A stretch of 64,000 nt of DNA, from the NCBI GenBank assembly GCA_002151545.1, contig CP021237.1, forward strand, positions 3,286,001-3,350,000, read 5' to 3'. Below the pieces are notes generated by a model, which was given only the letters and a program-made list of their open reading frames with translations, was not told the origin of the DNA and did not search any database. This document shows positions 45,079 to 54,596 of this stretch, one piece after another; the first letter of the stretch is position 1; each line of letters opens with the position of its first letter. A program made the position numbers and the translations under genes. The stretch comes from Sphingobacteriaceae bacterium GW460-11-11-14-LB5. Lineage in GTDB: Bacteria; Bacteroidota; Bacteroidia; Sphingobacteriales; Sphingobacteriaceae.

Positions 45079-48000
45079 CTATAACTTAATTACTTTTACA
45101 ACCTTTCTTTCTGTGCCCTGTCTTACTTCTACCATGTATACACCGGTAGGCAGTTCGGCTCCAAAAGTCAGTTGCTCAGTAGCGGCTGTTTTAGCTTCTT
45201 TAACCAATTGTTGGGCAATATTATACACCCTGTATTGCAATGCTTCATTGCTGGTGCTTTCTACCTGTACTTTAAACCCGGTTGTACTTGGATTTGGCCA
45301 GGCGGTAATTTTTAATCCCAGCAACGCTCCAATGGCATTGCCAATATTCGTATTGATTGGCGATTCTTCGAAATTCACTGCTTCCTGATTCAGTAACAGT
45401 TCTGGTTTATTGCTGGTTGCTTCACGCGAATTAAAACCTACCAGGTTACCAAATCCTTTTCCAGCCTGATTGATCAGCCTGATGGAAATGATTTTTTTCC
45501 CTAAAGCAAGCTGGCTATTGATATAAGCAGTTACGTCCAGCTCATACCAGGCCTTGGCTGTATTTTTAACGGTATAAGTACCAAGTAGTGTACCATTTTC
45601 TGATGGTTTGTTATTCCAGGTGATGGTATTTTCACCCCAGGTGCTATTAGATAGGCCATATACCGATACCACCCTCGATGGATTAATATCTATACGGGAA
45701 GCATATACCCTGATTTTTGCACTGTTTACTACTGAACCAGAAAATGTGCTGTAATCGAAACGCAGGTAAGATTCTCTGAAAAAGGACCAGTTTTCGCTGC
45801 TCACATCCAGGCTTTTCGCGCTGCCATTATTAACACCAGCAAAAATCCCATCCCGCACAAATGCATCAGCTACCGGATTAACTGTTAAAGCCTGTGGCGC
45901 ATTTACCTTCACATTAACCGCCGAAGATGTGGCTAGTCTGCCTAAATGATCGGTGGCTTTAGCGGTAAGCGTATACATTCCTGCGGAAACATTATTCCAT
46001 ACCAGGTTAAATGGTGCTGTTGTAGATTGGCCCAGAAAAGTTGAACCTTGATAAAACTCCACTTTAACAATCGTTCCGGTGGTATTGGCATTAAGGCTAA
46101 TATTCGAATTTGCCGTAAATGTAGCGTTGTTTATCGGAGCGCTAATTGAAACGGTTGGCGCAGCGCTAACCGTAACGTTTACAATTGCCGATAGTATTGT
46201 TCCCCCATTATTATCGGTTGCCTTTGCGGTAAGTGCATAAGCTCCGGCCGGAAGATTAGTCCAGGTAAAACTGTAGGGTGCAGTAGTCGACTGGCCCAGC
46301 AGCGTGCTGCCCTGATAAAATTCTACTTTAGCAACCGATCCATCGGCATCGGTAGCGTTGGCGTTAATGGTCAGATCAGTACCCGAAGTAAGTGCCGCAA
46401 GGTCTGCAGGCGAACTGATGGCAATTGTAGGTAAGGTATTGATTTTAATCCTAACCGTATCTGCAACAGCTGTTCCGCCATTATTGTCGGTGGCTTTTGC
46501 AGTGATGTTATAAAATCTGGGGCCAGGATTATTCCAGGTAAAGCTATATGGTGCAGTGGTAGATTGACCTAACAAAGTGCTACCCTCATAAAACTCTACT
46601 TTAGTAATTGTTCCATCGGTATCAGCGGCATTGGCATTTAGAACAACATCCGAACCCGCTGTATATGCTGCCTGGTTTGCCGGTGAACTGATGGCCACCG
46701 TTGGCAAAGTATTTACGTTGACTTTAATGGTATCTGAAACAGTTGTTCCGCCGTTATTATCGGTTGCTTTAGCGGTAAGGCTGTAATTTCCTGAAGCAGG
46801 ATTGGCCCAGCTAAAACTATAGGGTGCGCTGGTTGACTGACCTAAAAGTGTGCTGCCCTGATAAAACTCAACTTTAGTAACCGTTCCATCGGTATCGGTA
46901 GCAGTGGCATCAATTGTAATATTGGTACCTGCAGTAAAAACCACATTGTTTGCCGGTGAACTGATCGCTATAGCTGGTAAGGTATTGATGATCACCTTCA
47001 CGGTATCGGATATCGTTGTTCCGCCATTATTATCGGTCGCTTTAGCGATAAGGTTATAATTTCCTGCCGCTGGATTAGTCCAGGTAAAGCCATAAGGCGC
47101 AGTGGTTGACTGGCCCAGTAATGTGTTGCCTTGATAAAATTCTACTTTACTGATTGTTCCGTCAGTATCAGTAGCATTCGCATCGATAGTAACATTCATA
47201 CCTGCTGTAAACACCGCATGGTTTGCCGGTGAACTGATGGCCACCGTTGGCAAGGTATTGATAATCACCTTAACCGTGTCTGATACCGTTGTTCCGCCGT
47301 TATTATCGGTCGCCTTAGCGGTAAGTGCATAAGTTCCTGCAGCCGGATTAGTCCAGGTAAAGCTATAAGGTGCAGTGGTTGACTGCCCCAGCAAAGTGCT
47401 GCCTTGATAGAATTCTACCTTGGCGATTGTTCCGTCGGTATCGGCTGCATTTGCGTTTATGGCTACATCGGCACCCGCTGTAATTACAGCATTGTTCACC
47501 GGTGAAGTAATAGCCACCGTTGGTAACAGGTTGGCCACATCTACAGCAGGATAAACCAGTTTTCTTGAACCGTCATATCCAATCGCATAAACACTGGTAG
47601 AACCTGCAGCGTATTGAACAGTTGTGGTTGCATTTGCTGTGGTGGCTTCTCCGGCGCCATAAATGGCCACATCGGTAAGTACTTTTTGGTTATAGGTCTC
47701 AAAAGCTACTGCATTGGCCCATTTCGTATTGTCGATTTTTAAGGTGTTGGTATTCACCGTTACGCCAACTGTTGCCACCGCAGTTGTTGCGAGTGGAACC
47801 TTATTTCTAAAGGTATTTATCGTATTTGCCGAAATATAATTTAAGACCGGAGATACTGGTTTTGGATATCCTTTAGCCTGTACAGCAGCGATGAGTGCAT
47901 CTATCTGTGCCTGTGTAATGGTTAAACGCTTTATCGAATAATCGTCTATATCCATATCAATTGGCAACAGGTAGCCACTTTTCACAAAGAAGTCGGTCAA

Positions 48001-50325
48001 ATCTTCCTGAACGGCATCGCAGGTAGCACTTACGAAATTGAGCAGTAACTGACCTTCATTTAATCCTGTCTGACTGGTTGTACGCATTTTCTCCAACACG
48101 TCTCCATACCAGAAAGCTACATCAGGCTGACCAGCCGGAGCAGGTGTACCTGATAATCGTTGTTGCATCGTTGGCAGGTTTTTACTTGCGCCTGCAAGCT
48201 GATAATAAACTTCCAGTTGCCACAAAGGCACCAATCGCACAAACACATCGCCTTGTGCTTCCATATGTTTTTTCTGTATCAGGCAATTATCAAATAACGA
48301 TCCGTAGCGGCCACCATATAAACTGGCTGCACCTGCTTTAGGCACATCGTTACCTTTTTCAAGTCTTGTTGTACTCGGGTAACTGCTGCTATAGAGGTAT
48401 TGGATCCAAGCCGAATTAACGTTATTGGTTACTTCAGTGGTGCCTATCCATTTAGCTCCTGGCCTCACCTGGTTATTATGACCAAACTCATGCGCAATTC
48501 CCCAGGGATCTTTAAAAACCCCTGTAGCGCTTGCCAGGTTCGAACCGCTACCACCAACACCTATGGGATAATTTACACCATCGCCACTTGCATTAGGATT
48601 TCCATCCCCGGTTATAGACCTCAGAAACATGTGGTTTTTAGGCACTCTGTTGTATTTTACAAGGCCATTTAAGGTATACTCATTGTGCACAATGGTATCG
48701 TAGGCTGCAACCAGCGCTTTTCCACTAGCTGCAGAATTACTGATCAGTATATTTTTGTTGAGATTTAAATTAACATAGGTTCCTTTCATATCTAACTTCG
48801 AATACACGCCGTTCAGCAACATCTGTGTCCATTGGTCGTTGGTATCCGTTAATGGATTATAATAACCATTTACCTGCCCTGTGGTAATGTTAATCTGGAT
48901 AGGTTGCAGATTAGGCTTATCGCTAAAATAATTGATATAGGCCAGTCCATCATGTAATACATTGATAATGTTTACTCCTTTTTTCAAAGGATAACTATCG
49001 GTAGTGGCGCTATAATCAAGTCCAAAATCCTTCACCAACAATTGTGGATTTACCCCATAGGTATCACCAACAAAAACAATCGCTTTGGTATTGGCCTTGA
49101 AAGCAATTCCGGTTGGGTTTTCTACCCTGTTTAAGCCATTTGATTTTAATATGCCTTCTACTGTGCCGGGATTTGGATAAAAATCGTAGGTCTGTAAACG
49201 GTATTTTTTGTTATAACTATTATTAAAAATACACTGTGCCAATGATTTAAAAAACGGAGAAGCAATGGCATCGATATCCGTCTGCGTTATTCCGGCTTTT
49301 AGTGTGGTATGTAACTCATCGGCAAAAATATTTGTGTATAAATTGCCTGCGCTGTTTTTCTGATAAAACTGCATTTCTGCACAACTGGCGAAATTATTTT
49401 TACCGGTAAGCACTTTTACCACAATTTGGGTAACGTTGGTTAAAGCTGCAGGAAAACTGATCTGATACGCAGCTGAACTAAAACCCGTATCGAAATCCAT
49501 TAATTTGGTTAGGGTAGTTTGTGTCGTGGTTTTATACCAGATTTCGCCCGTGCCAAAAATACCATTCGAACCACCATCTTGCCTCGGCACATAAGTGATG
49601 TAATCAATGGAAGGATTGGTCGTGAAATTATAAGTTAAACTGATCGGGAATCCACCACCTGTATAGTTAGAGTGGTAAAGGGTGGTTGTATTATTATCAT
49701 AAGTACGCGCAATGCCTTCACCGCCGTTTGACGCAGGGCTTACGCTGGCGCTTGCAATATCTAGTTTAACATCCGTATAGGCTGTAAAATCTTCTGCTAT
49801 CGGATTATCACAATCAATCGGCTGAACAAATGGCCCTGTTTCTGCCGAGCTAAAATTGATTTCAGCACAACTCGAAAAATTGCCTCCTGCAGCCCTGATG
49901 ACGAAGCGGACGATGTAGGGTTTTACAATCGGACTGGCCGTCATATCGATTGTTTTTACCGTATTGTTTTGCGCCCAGCTGATATTACTCAGCTTGCTTA
50001 CAAAAACCGAAGGGGCATCGGCCGTAGCATAATAAACATCTACAGTAGTCCAGATACCATTTGGGCCCGACTGCCTTGGGGTATAATCCACTTTATTAAT
50101 GCTTTTTACACCAACAAAATAAAAATCAACCGTATCTGGCATGGCGTTTAAAGACCAGTTAGAGTGGTACATGGTGGTCAGGTTACCATCGTAGGCTTTC
50201 GTAATTTCGCTACCACCCTGTGATGGCCGTTTCGAAGCCGCCGCCGTGATGGTGACCGGGTTTTGGGCATTTGCAATTGCACAGAGCAATAACATGGCAA
50301 GAAAAGAGAGTAATCGTTTTTTCAT
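45079..50325 (-). CDS. T9SS-secreted M60-like peptidase with discoidin and Ig-like repeats
   Basis: A 1748-residue secreted protease (I start at MKKRLLSFLAMLLLCAIANA, ATG 50325; the upstream in-frame ATG at 50373 would bury the signal peptide). Order: two F5/8 type C-like domains (about 25-165 and 170-315, each with DNNTTTLYHSNY- or DGNLTTMYHSNW-like motifs), M60-like/enhancin catalytic domain with GIAHEFGHNNQVRP near residue 612 followed by the Glu of TTEVTNN (HExxH plus downstream E), six Ig-like repeats, a DNRLRE/CBM96-like domain (VADAFVRDG to LVGFNSREA) and a T9SS type A sorting domain (WPNPSTTGFKVQV...VYMVEVRQG). M60 proteases cleave O-glycosylated proteins. It follows a PorV gene. Confidence 0.88.
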   Translation of the reverse strand: MKKRLLSFLAMLLLCAIANAQNPVTITAAASKRPSQGGSEITKAYDGNLTTMYHSNWSLNAMPDTVDFYFVGVKSINKVDYTPRQSGPNGIWTTVDVYYATADAPSVFVSKLSNISWAQNNTVKTIDMTASPIVKPYIVRFVIRAAGGNFSSCAEINFSSAETGPFVQPIDCDNPIAEDFTAYTDVKLDIASASVSPASNGGEGIARTYDNNTTTLYHSNYTGGGFPISLTYNFTTNPSIDYITYVPRQDGGSNGIFGTGEIWYKTTTQTTLTKLMDFDTGFSSAAYQISFPAALTNVTQIVVKVLTGKNNFASCAEMQFYQKNSAGNLYTNIFADELHTTLKAGITQTDIDAIASPFFKSLAQCIFNNSYNKKYRLQTYDFYPNPGTVEGILKSNGLNRVENPTGIAFKANTKAIVFVGDTYGVNPQLLVKDFGLDYSATTDSYPLKKGVNIINVLHDGLAYINYFSDKPNLQPIQINITTGQVNGYYNPLTDTNDQWTQMLLNGVYSKLDMKGTYVNLNLNKNILISNSAASGKALVAAYDTIVHNEYTLNGLVKYNRVPKNHMFLRSITGDGNPNASGDGVNYPIGVGGSGSNLASATGVFKDPWGIAHEFGHNNQVRPGAKWIGTTEVTNNVNSAWIQYLYSSSYPSTTRLEKGNDVPKAGAASLYGGRYGSLFDNCLIQKKHMEAQGDVFVRLVPLWQLEVYYQLAGASKNLPTMQQRLSGTPAPAGQPDVAFWYGDVLEKMRTTSQTGLNEGQLLLNFVSATCDAVQEDLTDFFVKSGYLLPIDMDIDDYSIKRLTITQAQIDALIAAVQAKGYPKPVSPVLNYISANTINTFRNKVPLATTAVATVGVTVNTNTLKIDNTKWANAVAFETYNQKVLTDVAIYGAGEATTANATTTVQYAAGSTSVYAIGYDGSRKLVYPAVDVANLLPTVAITSPVNNAVITAGADVAINANAADTDGTIAKVEFYQGSTLLGQSTTAPYSFTWTNPAAGTYALTAKATDNNGGTTVSDTVKVIINTLPTVAISSPANHAVFTAGMNVTIDANATDTDGTISKVEFYQGNTLLGQSTTAPYGFTWTNPAAGNYNLIAKATDNNGGTTISDTVKVIINTLPAIAISSPANNVVFTAGTNITIDATATDTDGTVTKVEFYQGSTLLGQSTSAPYSFSWANPASGNYSLTAKATDNNGGTTVSDTIKVNVNTLPTVAISSPANQAAYTAGSDVVLNANAADTDGTITKVEFYEGSTLLGQSTTAPYSFTWNNPGPRFYNITAKATDNNGGTAVADTVRIKINTLPTIAISSPADLAALTSGTDLTINANATDADGSVAKVEFYQGSTLLGQSTTAPYSFTWTNLPAGAYALTAKATDNNGGTILSAIVNVTVSAAPTVSISAPINNATFTANSNISLNANTTGTIVKVEFYQGSTFLGQSTTAPFNLVWNNVSAGMYTLTAKATDHLGRLATSSAVNVKVNAPQALTVNPVADAFVRDGIFAGVNNGSAKSLDVSSENWSFFRESYLRFDYSTFSGSVVNSAKIRVYASRIDINPSRVVSVYGLSNSTWGENTITWNNKPSENGTLLGTYTVKNTAKAWYELDVTAYINSQLALGKKIISIRLINQAGKGFGNLVGFNSREATSNKPELLLNQEAVNFEESPINTNIGNAIGALLGLKITAWPNPSTTGFKVQVESTSNEALQYRVYNIAQQLVKEAKTAATEQLTFGAELPTGVYMVEVRQGTERKVVKVIKL
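45905..47529 (-). repeat. Six tandem Ig-like domain repeats, about 273 bp each, inside the M60 gene
   Basis: Each unit starts LPTVAISSP-like and contains KVEFYQGSTLLGQSTTAPYS and ATDNNGGT. The DNA units, especially the first five from the N-terminal side, are highly similar (for example TTATTATCGGT recurs at about 273-bp steps). The sixth unit is shorter and more diverged. Confidence 0.88.
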
Positions 50326-50492
50326 CTGGTTAGGGTTTAAATTAAATAATATGGGTTTTATATTGCTTTTCAACCGCTTGTCTTAAAAGACTATTGGTTA
50401 TTGAAGCCATTGGTTTATTTTTTTCGGCCATCCCCCCTCATCTGATATCTTTTCACCGGCAAAGTCTGGCCAGGACCTGCTTGTTATTGCTT

Positions 50493-51656
50493 TTATTTTC
50501 CCTTCCTCGGGAGAAAATTTACGGCAAGGCCAAAGCGCAGTGTATTGGCCAGCGGGTTGCTTCTTTCTGCAGTAGCCAGATAAGACATATCAATGCTGTA
50601 GATCTGGTACCTAAAGCCTGCACCCAGGGTAAAATAACTGCCATCACCTTTCTGGGCATCCTGATAGTTATAACCTGCACGGAATACCATCATATCTTTA
50701 AATAATAATTCGAGCCCGGTTGACAGCCCAACTTCCCTTAGCTCTTCATTAAAACCGCCGGGTGCATCATTAAACGACCCGAAAATCCCTGCCGGGACAG
50801 ACCTATCAGGGTTCTTTCCACTGATAATCTTTCCATCAGGCGAATAAATGGGCTGGGTAGGTATAAGCAGTTTATTGATATCTAAGGCAAGGGTCAGTTT
50901 GCTTTCATTTCCAATAAAAGCTATTGCAGAGCCCAGTTTGAACTCCGTAGGCAAGAAATATTGCGTTCCGGTATTGCTATAATTCATTTTTGTCCCGATG
51001 TTGGATATATTTACCCCCATCGACCAGTCTGCAGGTCCGCCGAATAACATCACCCCGGTCCGGTAAATCCCGGATATATCGGCTGCCAGGGCCCTTCCCG
51101 GTCCTGACTGTACGCCTGAACTTGTGGTGCCCGTAAACAGACTGCTATTGATGAAACGGATACTTCCGCCCAGTGCGAATTCTTTCCCAAAACTCCGGGC
51201 ATAAGTAATATCAGCCGCAAACTCTGTCGGACGGGCCGTTCCCAATTCCTGTGAATTATCATCGGTGAGATTAACGGTACCCAGAGAAAAATATCTTAAA
51301 GAAGCCCCGATGGTATTGCGGCCATCCAGGTTGCGGTAACCACTCAGGTAAGTAAGGTTCATATCTGGCACCAGGTTCCGCATCCATGGCGTATAGGTTA
51401 ACCCTACCCCTGTTGATTGGGTAGGCAGATAGGCCATCGCTGCTGCATTGATGGCTGCTGAATGTGCATCAGCCTCCAGTGCCACTCCTGCATTTCCCAT
51501 TCCAGCAATACGCGCACCAGGGGTAATCCGTAAAAAGGGCGCTGCAGCGATCAAACTGTTGGATCTGGAATCATTGTCCATTTTCCCTGCCTGCTGGGCA
51601 TCAACGTTTATAACGACTAAGGTTAGCAGGGCCAAAAGGAAAAATATTCTGTTCAT
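50493..51656 (-). CDS. porV: PorV-like T9SS outer-membrane protein, PUL-embedded
   Basis: A 387-residue protein with signal peptide MNRIFFLLALLTLVVINVDA and the PorV/LptO pattern: PFLRITPGARIAGMGNAGVALEADAHSAAINAAAMAYLP, QSTGVGLTYTPWMRNLVPDMNLTYLSGY, and a C-terminal barrel ending RFGLAVNFLP (read in parts). PorV binds the C-terminal signals of T9SS cargo and carries them to the attachment complex. A genome normally has one housekeeping porV in a different context; this copy lies 168 nt upstream of a T9SS cargo gene on the same strand. Whether it is the only copy in this genome cannot be told from the window. Confidence 0.85.
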   Translation of the reverse strand: MNRIFFLLALLTLVVINVDAQQAGKMDNDSRSNSLIAAAPFLRITPGARIAGMGNAGVALEADAHSAAINAAAMAYLPTQSTGVGLTYTPWMRNLVPDMNLTYLSGYRNLDGRNTIGASLRYFSLGTVNLTDDNSQELGTARPTEFAADITYARSFGKEFALGGSIRFINSSLFTGTTSSGVQSGPGRALAADISGIYRTGVMLFGGPADWSMGVNISNIGTKMNYSNTGTQYFLPTEFKLGSAIAFIGNESKLTLALDINKLLIPTQPIYSPDGKIISGKNPDRSVPAGIFGSFNDAPGGFNEELREVGLSTGLELLFKDMMVFRAGYNYQDAQKGDGSYFTLGAGFRYQIYSIDMSYLATAERSNPLANTLRFGLAVNFLPRKGK

Positions 51657-51733
51657 CGGTTATCGGTTATGAGTTTAAATTTTCAGTTCTATGTGATCAA
51701 AAAGCTACCATCATTTCCACCGCTATTAATCTT

Positions 51734-51862
51734 TTATCCTGCACCAGCCAAATCTTTCCAGTTCGATATTACACGCACCTGGTTACCTTTGCCAAATGGC
51801 ATCTCACAGCTGATATTGCCCATTTCAGGCCATACTGTAATCCTTCCTGATTGCAACCTCAT
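51734..51862 (-). CDS. Uncertain 42-residue ORF upstream of porV
   Basis: MRLQSGRITVWPEMGNISCE continuing MPFGKGNQVRVISNWKDLAG and stop. It reads protein-like and ends 78 nt before porV, within the 5'-leader. Start is the only ATG in frame. I know no family; it may be a leader peptide or chance. Confidence 0.3.
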   Translation of the reverse strand: MRLQSGRITVWPEMGNISCEMPFGKGNQVRVISNWKDLAGAG

Positions 51863-51891
51863 TTTTTTCAAGAGGTATCCGGCAAAAAGTT

Positions 51892-51913
51892 GTTTATAGG
51901 TTTATTTGGTTAG
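51892..51913 (-). promoter_or_regulatory. Conserved 5'-leader motif, copy F (porV-M60 unit)
   Basis: Plus strand AGGTTTATTTGGTTAG preceded by GTTTAT, matching copies A and D. It implies that the porV-M60 transcript shares its leader with PUL transcripts, although the operator there is not recognisable. Confidence 0.5.
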
Positions 51914-52423
51914 TTGGTTAATTGCGAAAATTTATTCGTTTGTTTTTACAAAATGATTATAGGATGATTGGTATAGATCTTAGTTAGAGACCTTTATCAA
52001 AACTAAGTACAATTGATTTAAGTCAAATAAAAAAGACAGCACAAACGTTTGTCTGCCAGTATATTGCCAATATCGTTGTATTTAGGAGGTGTTGATAGTG
52101 CCGATAATTGCACTGCATCTGCCTTAAAACCTTTAAATTAGGATATCATCTTAGTGGGTGAAATAGAAAAATAATAAAATTCTATTCAACAGGGTTAAGC
52201 CCCTGGCTTAAAGGCATAATTATCTGGTTATTTGCGAAACCGCCTGCGCATGTAAATTTATTATTACAAAAATAGGAGATGATCGAAATAAATAGTATTG
52301 CAAAAAAGAGGAGACCGGTTTGATTTTGCTTTACAGGCGATCACATGATGAAAACGGAATTTAAAAAAGCCGATCACACGCAAACGTTTGTGCTTTGTTT
52401 TAAAAGAGGGCAGATCAGGCAGC

Positions 52424-52780
52424 TTAATATTCAGAAAAATAGGCGAAAAAGTCTTCCTTAAAAACAAGATAATCAGAAAATACATTTAGCATATTATGAT
52501 AATAGATGTTCTTATTAAGATCATTTTCAAAAGATAACACATAACCATTGCCTTTTGGGTTTGCGGTAAAAAAGAAAGCAAAATTAGTTTGGATGAGCCA
52601 GTTATGTTCATTCGTATCAGGAAGTTCAATATAACAGTTTACTTTACAGCGCTTCACATCACCCTCCTGAAAATCGATGTGATAAACAATAGGAAGTTCA
52701 ACTATTCCATAGCATAAAAGATCAACCAATACCACGATTCTTTTTCCAGCACCATTCATTTTAACTAGCTTATGTTGCAT
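52424..52780 (-). CDS. Hypothetical protein, 118 residues
   Basis: A compact soluble protein (MQHKLVKMNGAGKRIVVLVDLLCYGIVELPIVYHIDF...) with alternating hydrophobic strands, CKVNCYIELPDTNEHNWLIQ and a helical, aromatic C-terminus (NMLNVFSDYLVFKEDFFAYF). No signal peptide and no family I recognise. An internal start at residue 8 (MNGAGKR) is possible. It lies between porV and the Gfo/Idh gene on the same strand but is separated by over 200 nt on either side. Confidence 0.6.
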   Translation of the reverse strand: MQHKLVKMNGAGKRIVVLVDLLCYGIVELPIVYHIDFQEGDVKRCKVNCYIELPDTNEHNWLIQTNFAFFFTANPKGNGYVLSFENDLNKNIYYHNMLNVFSDYLVFKEDFFAYFSEY

Positions 52781-52908
52781 ATTTTTTCACTGATATGGTG
52801 ATGATTGCAAGACTATAAACACCAGAACCAAAACGCTTCAAACCTCCGGGAGAGGATATTACGTTTTGGTTCATACACTCAATACCATTAATTCATAAAA
52901 AACATTTG

Positions 52909-52932
52909 TCCTTCGACAGGTTCAGGATGACC
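52909..52932. repeat. Dispersed repeat copy (CTTCGACAGGTTCAGGATG)
   Basis: TCCTTCGACAGG followed by TTCAGGATGACC; third full-length copy of the element seen near 28.7 kb. Confidence 0.65.
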
Positions 52933-53008
52933 ATATTTTTTATTTTCTCCTGAACTTAATGACATTGTCGAATACTACAGATTATATTTCTATTCGCTAT
53001 ATGAAAAA

Positions 53009-54436
53009 TTATACTTTATAATACTGCTCCCATCCTTTACGGGGTGGAGGGCCGATGAGCAATTCGTTTGCATTTTTACTACTGGTAATTTTCTTCTTTT
53101 TTCTGTCGAAAACTATTTTTTCTCCTGTCCACTGCGCCAGCACCCCAAGGCAGAATACCTGGCTTAACGGGCCTGCAATTTCGAAAGATGAACGGGTTTT
53201 TTCTTCGCCCTTACATGCTTTTAAGAAATTGGCAAAATGATTGGATGGGCTCAGCGGTACAACAGGCAAACGGGAAGCCATTTCCTTCGCTTTTTCCTCT
53301 GGAATAATGGATAATGTGCTGCCATGCGAACCACCCTTAAAAGTGAGGTCTTTGCCATAAATAATTTTACCCGGATTTAGTTTAGCGGCAGTAACAGCAC
53401 CATTGCTTGGTGGTGGAATGTTGGGATCGAGCCCTTGCACACCATATCCGGCCGGGATTGGGGGAAGATTGTCAATACCATCGTACCACTTCACTTCAAC
53501 AGGGGGCATACTGCCACGTTTAGGGAATTTAAACGAAAGTGTGGAAGACATCGGATAGAAAAAATTATTGTGGCCATCTAACTTTATCGGGTCTACCTCA
53601 TAAGGAAGGCCAAGATCAAGAAACTGATGCGAAGTATCGAGGATATGCGCACCCCAATCGCCCAAAGCGCCCATACCAAAATCGAACCAGCAGCGCCATT
53701 GCCCGTTCACAAAATCTTTGCTATACTGGTGCCCCTGGGTCTGCATCTGCCAGATATTCCAGTCAAGGGTATCGGGCTGTGTTTCTGCTGGTGGGAATGA
53801 AGTGATTTTCGTATCCCAGCCATGCCAGCGCCTGGCCATGTTCATATGTGCGGTAATGGCGGTTACATCTTTAATAATACCTGCTTCTACCCATGCTTTA
53901 TACTGGAAATAATTGGCTTCCGAGTGCCCCTGATTTCCCATCTGGGTAACCACTTTTGGGTTTTTCCTTGCCGCTTTCATCATCAGCTCTACCTCATTAA
54001 AGGTGCGGGCCATCGGTTTCTCCACATACACGTGTTTGCCAAGGCCAATGGCCATCATGGTAATCGGAAAATGCGAGAAATCGGGCGTACCAATAGAAAC
54101 CGCTTCAATCTGACTACCCATTTTATCGAACATCTGCCTAAAATCTTTAAAACGCGGCACATTTGGAAACATTTTCAGAATGGCCAGGGTATGCGGTGCC
54201 TCCATGTCTACATCGCATAAGGCAACAATATTGGCCAATCCGGTGTTGTGGAGTTCGCGGATAATTTCGCCTCCGCGGTTACCGATGCCAATGCAGGCCA
54301 GGTTTACTTTTTCGGCAGCGCTAAAGCCTGAAGGCTTATGCCCGTTTGCAAATAAAAAGCCAGGCATTGCGGCCGCAGCAGAAGCCAGTAAAGCCTGTGT
54401 TAAAAATCTTCTTCTAGAGTTGTGGTTATCGCTCAT
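53009..54436 (-). CDS. Tat-exported Gfo/Idh/MocA family oxidoreductase
   Basis: A 475-residue NAD(P)-binding protein. N-terminus SRRRFLTQALLASAAAAMPG is a Tat signal (RRxFL), so it folds with its cofactor before export. The Rossmann part has CIGIGNRGGEIIREL, the EKPMARTFNE motif and TPDFSHFPIT; the C-terminal half (about 195-475) fits the bacterial-type GFO/IDH/MocA C2 domain (FDFGMGALGDWGAHILDTSH). It could oxidise sugars or, like GH109 enzymes, use NAD in glycosidic bond cleavage; neither is proven. It lies 160 nt downstream of the 464-residue protein and could be in the same unit. Confidence 0.85.
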   Translation of the reverse strand: MSDNHNSRRRFLTQALLASAAAAMPGFLFANGHKPSGFSAAEKVNLACIGIGNRGGEIIRELHNTGLANIVALCDVDMEAPHTLAILKMFPNVPRFKDFRQMFDKMGSQIEAVSIGTPDFSHFPITMMAIGLGKHVYVEKPMARTFNEVELMMKAARKNPKVVTQMGNQGHSEANYFQYKAWVEAGIIKDVTAITAHMNMARRWHGWDTKITSFPPAETQPDTLDWNIWQMQTQGHQYSKDFVNGQWRCWFDFGMGALGDWGAHILDTSHQFLDLGLPYEVDPIKLDGHNNFFYPMSSTLSFKFPKRGSMPPVEVKWYDGIDNLPPIPAGYGVQGLDPNIPPPSNGAVTAAKLNPGKIIYGKDLTFKGGSHGSTLSIIPEEKAKEMASRLPVVPLSPSNHFANFLKACKGEEKTRSSFEIAGPLSQVFCLGVLAQWTGEKIVFDRKKKKITSSKNANELLIGPPPRKGWEQYYKV

Positions 54437-54596
54437 ATAATGCTTGTTATTGCTAGTAAATTACAGTATTTTTTTTTATTTCAACTCCTGTCTTCCAGCT
54501 ATCAGACTATAATCAGCGCTTAGCAATAAAAAAACACTTACCATTTGTTTCATTTTTGTTGATTGGTCTTGGTTGATTTTTTTAAAAAAATTAACG

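Larger units (their letters stand above)
51657..52423. other. Region upstream of porV with leader motif and no clear operator
   Basis: It holds the leader motif (51892-51913), a weak match to the PUL promoter box (TACAAAATGATTATAG, 51947-51962, 34 nt past the motif) but no good direct-repeat operator at the expected place. A 42-codon minus-strand ORF lies at 51734-51862. From 52000 to 52423 I see nothing supportable. Confidence 0.55.

Noticed and set aside
45905..47529. Regular repeats of about 273 bp as a CRISPR-like array
   Set aside because: They are in frame, inside a long coding sequence, and translate to Ig-like domains; there are no short identical repeats with unique spacers.
50325..50373. 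Upstream ATG at 50373 as the M60 start
   Set aside because: It would place 16 residues before the signal peptide; the ATG at 50325 begins a normal signal sequence.
51950..51998. A sixth PUL operator upstream of porV
   Set aside because: Only scattered partial half-site matches, with period 22-23 uncertain and no match at the distance fixed at sites A-E; only the leader motif is convincing there.
52264..52485. Minus-strand ORF of 73 codons overlapping the 118-residue protein gene
   Set aside because: It overlaps a better supported gene in another frame and has no recognisable pattern.
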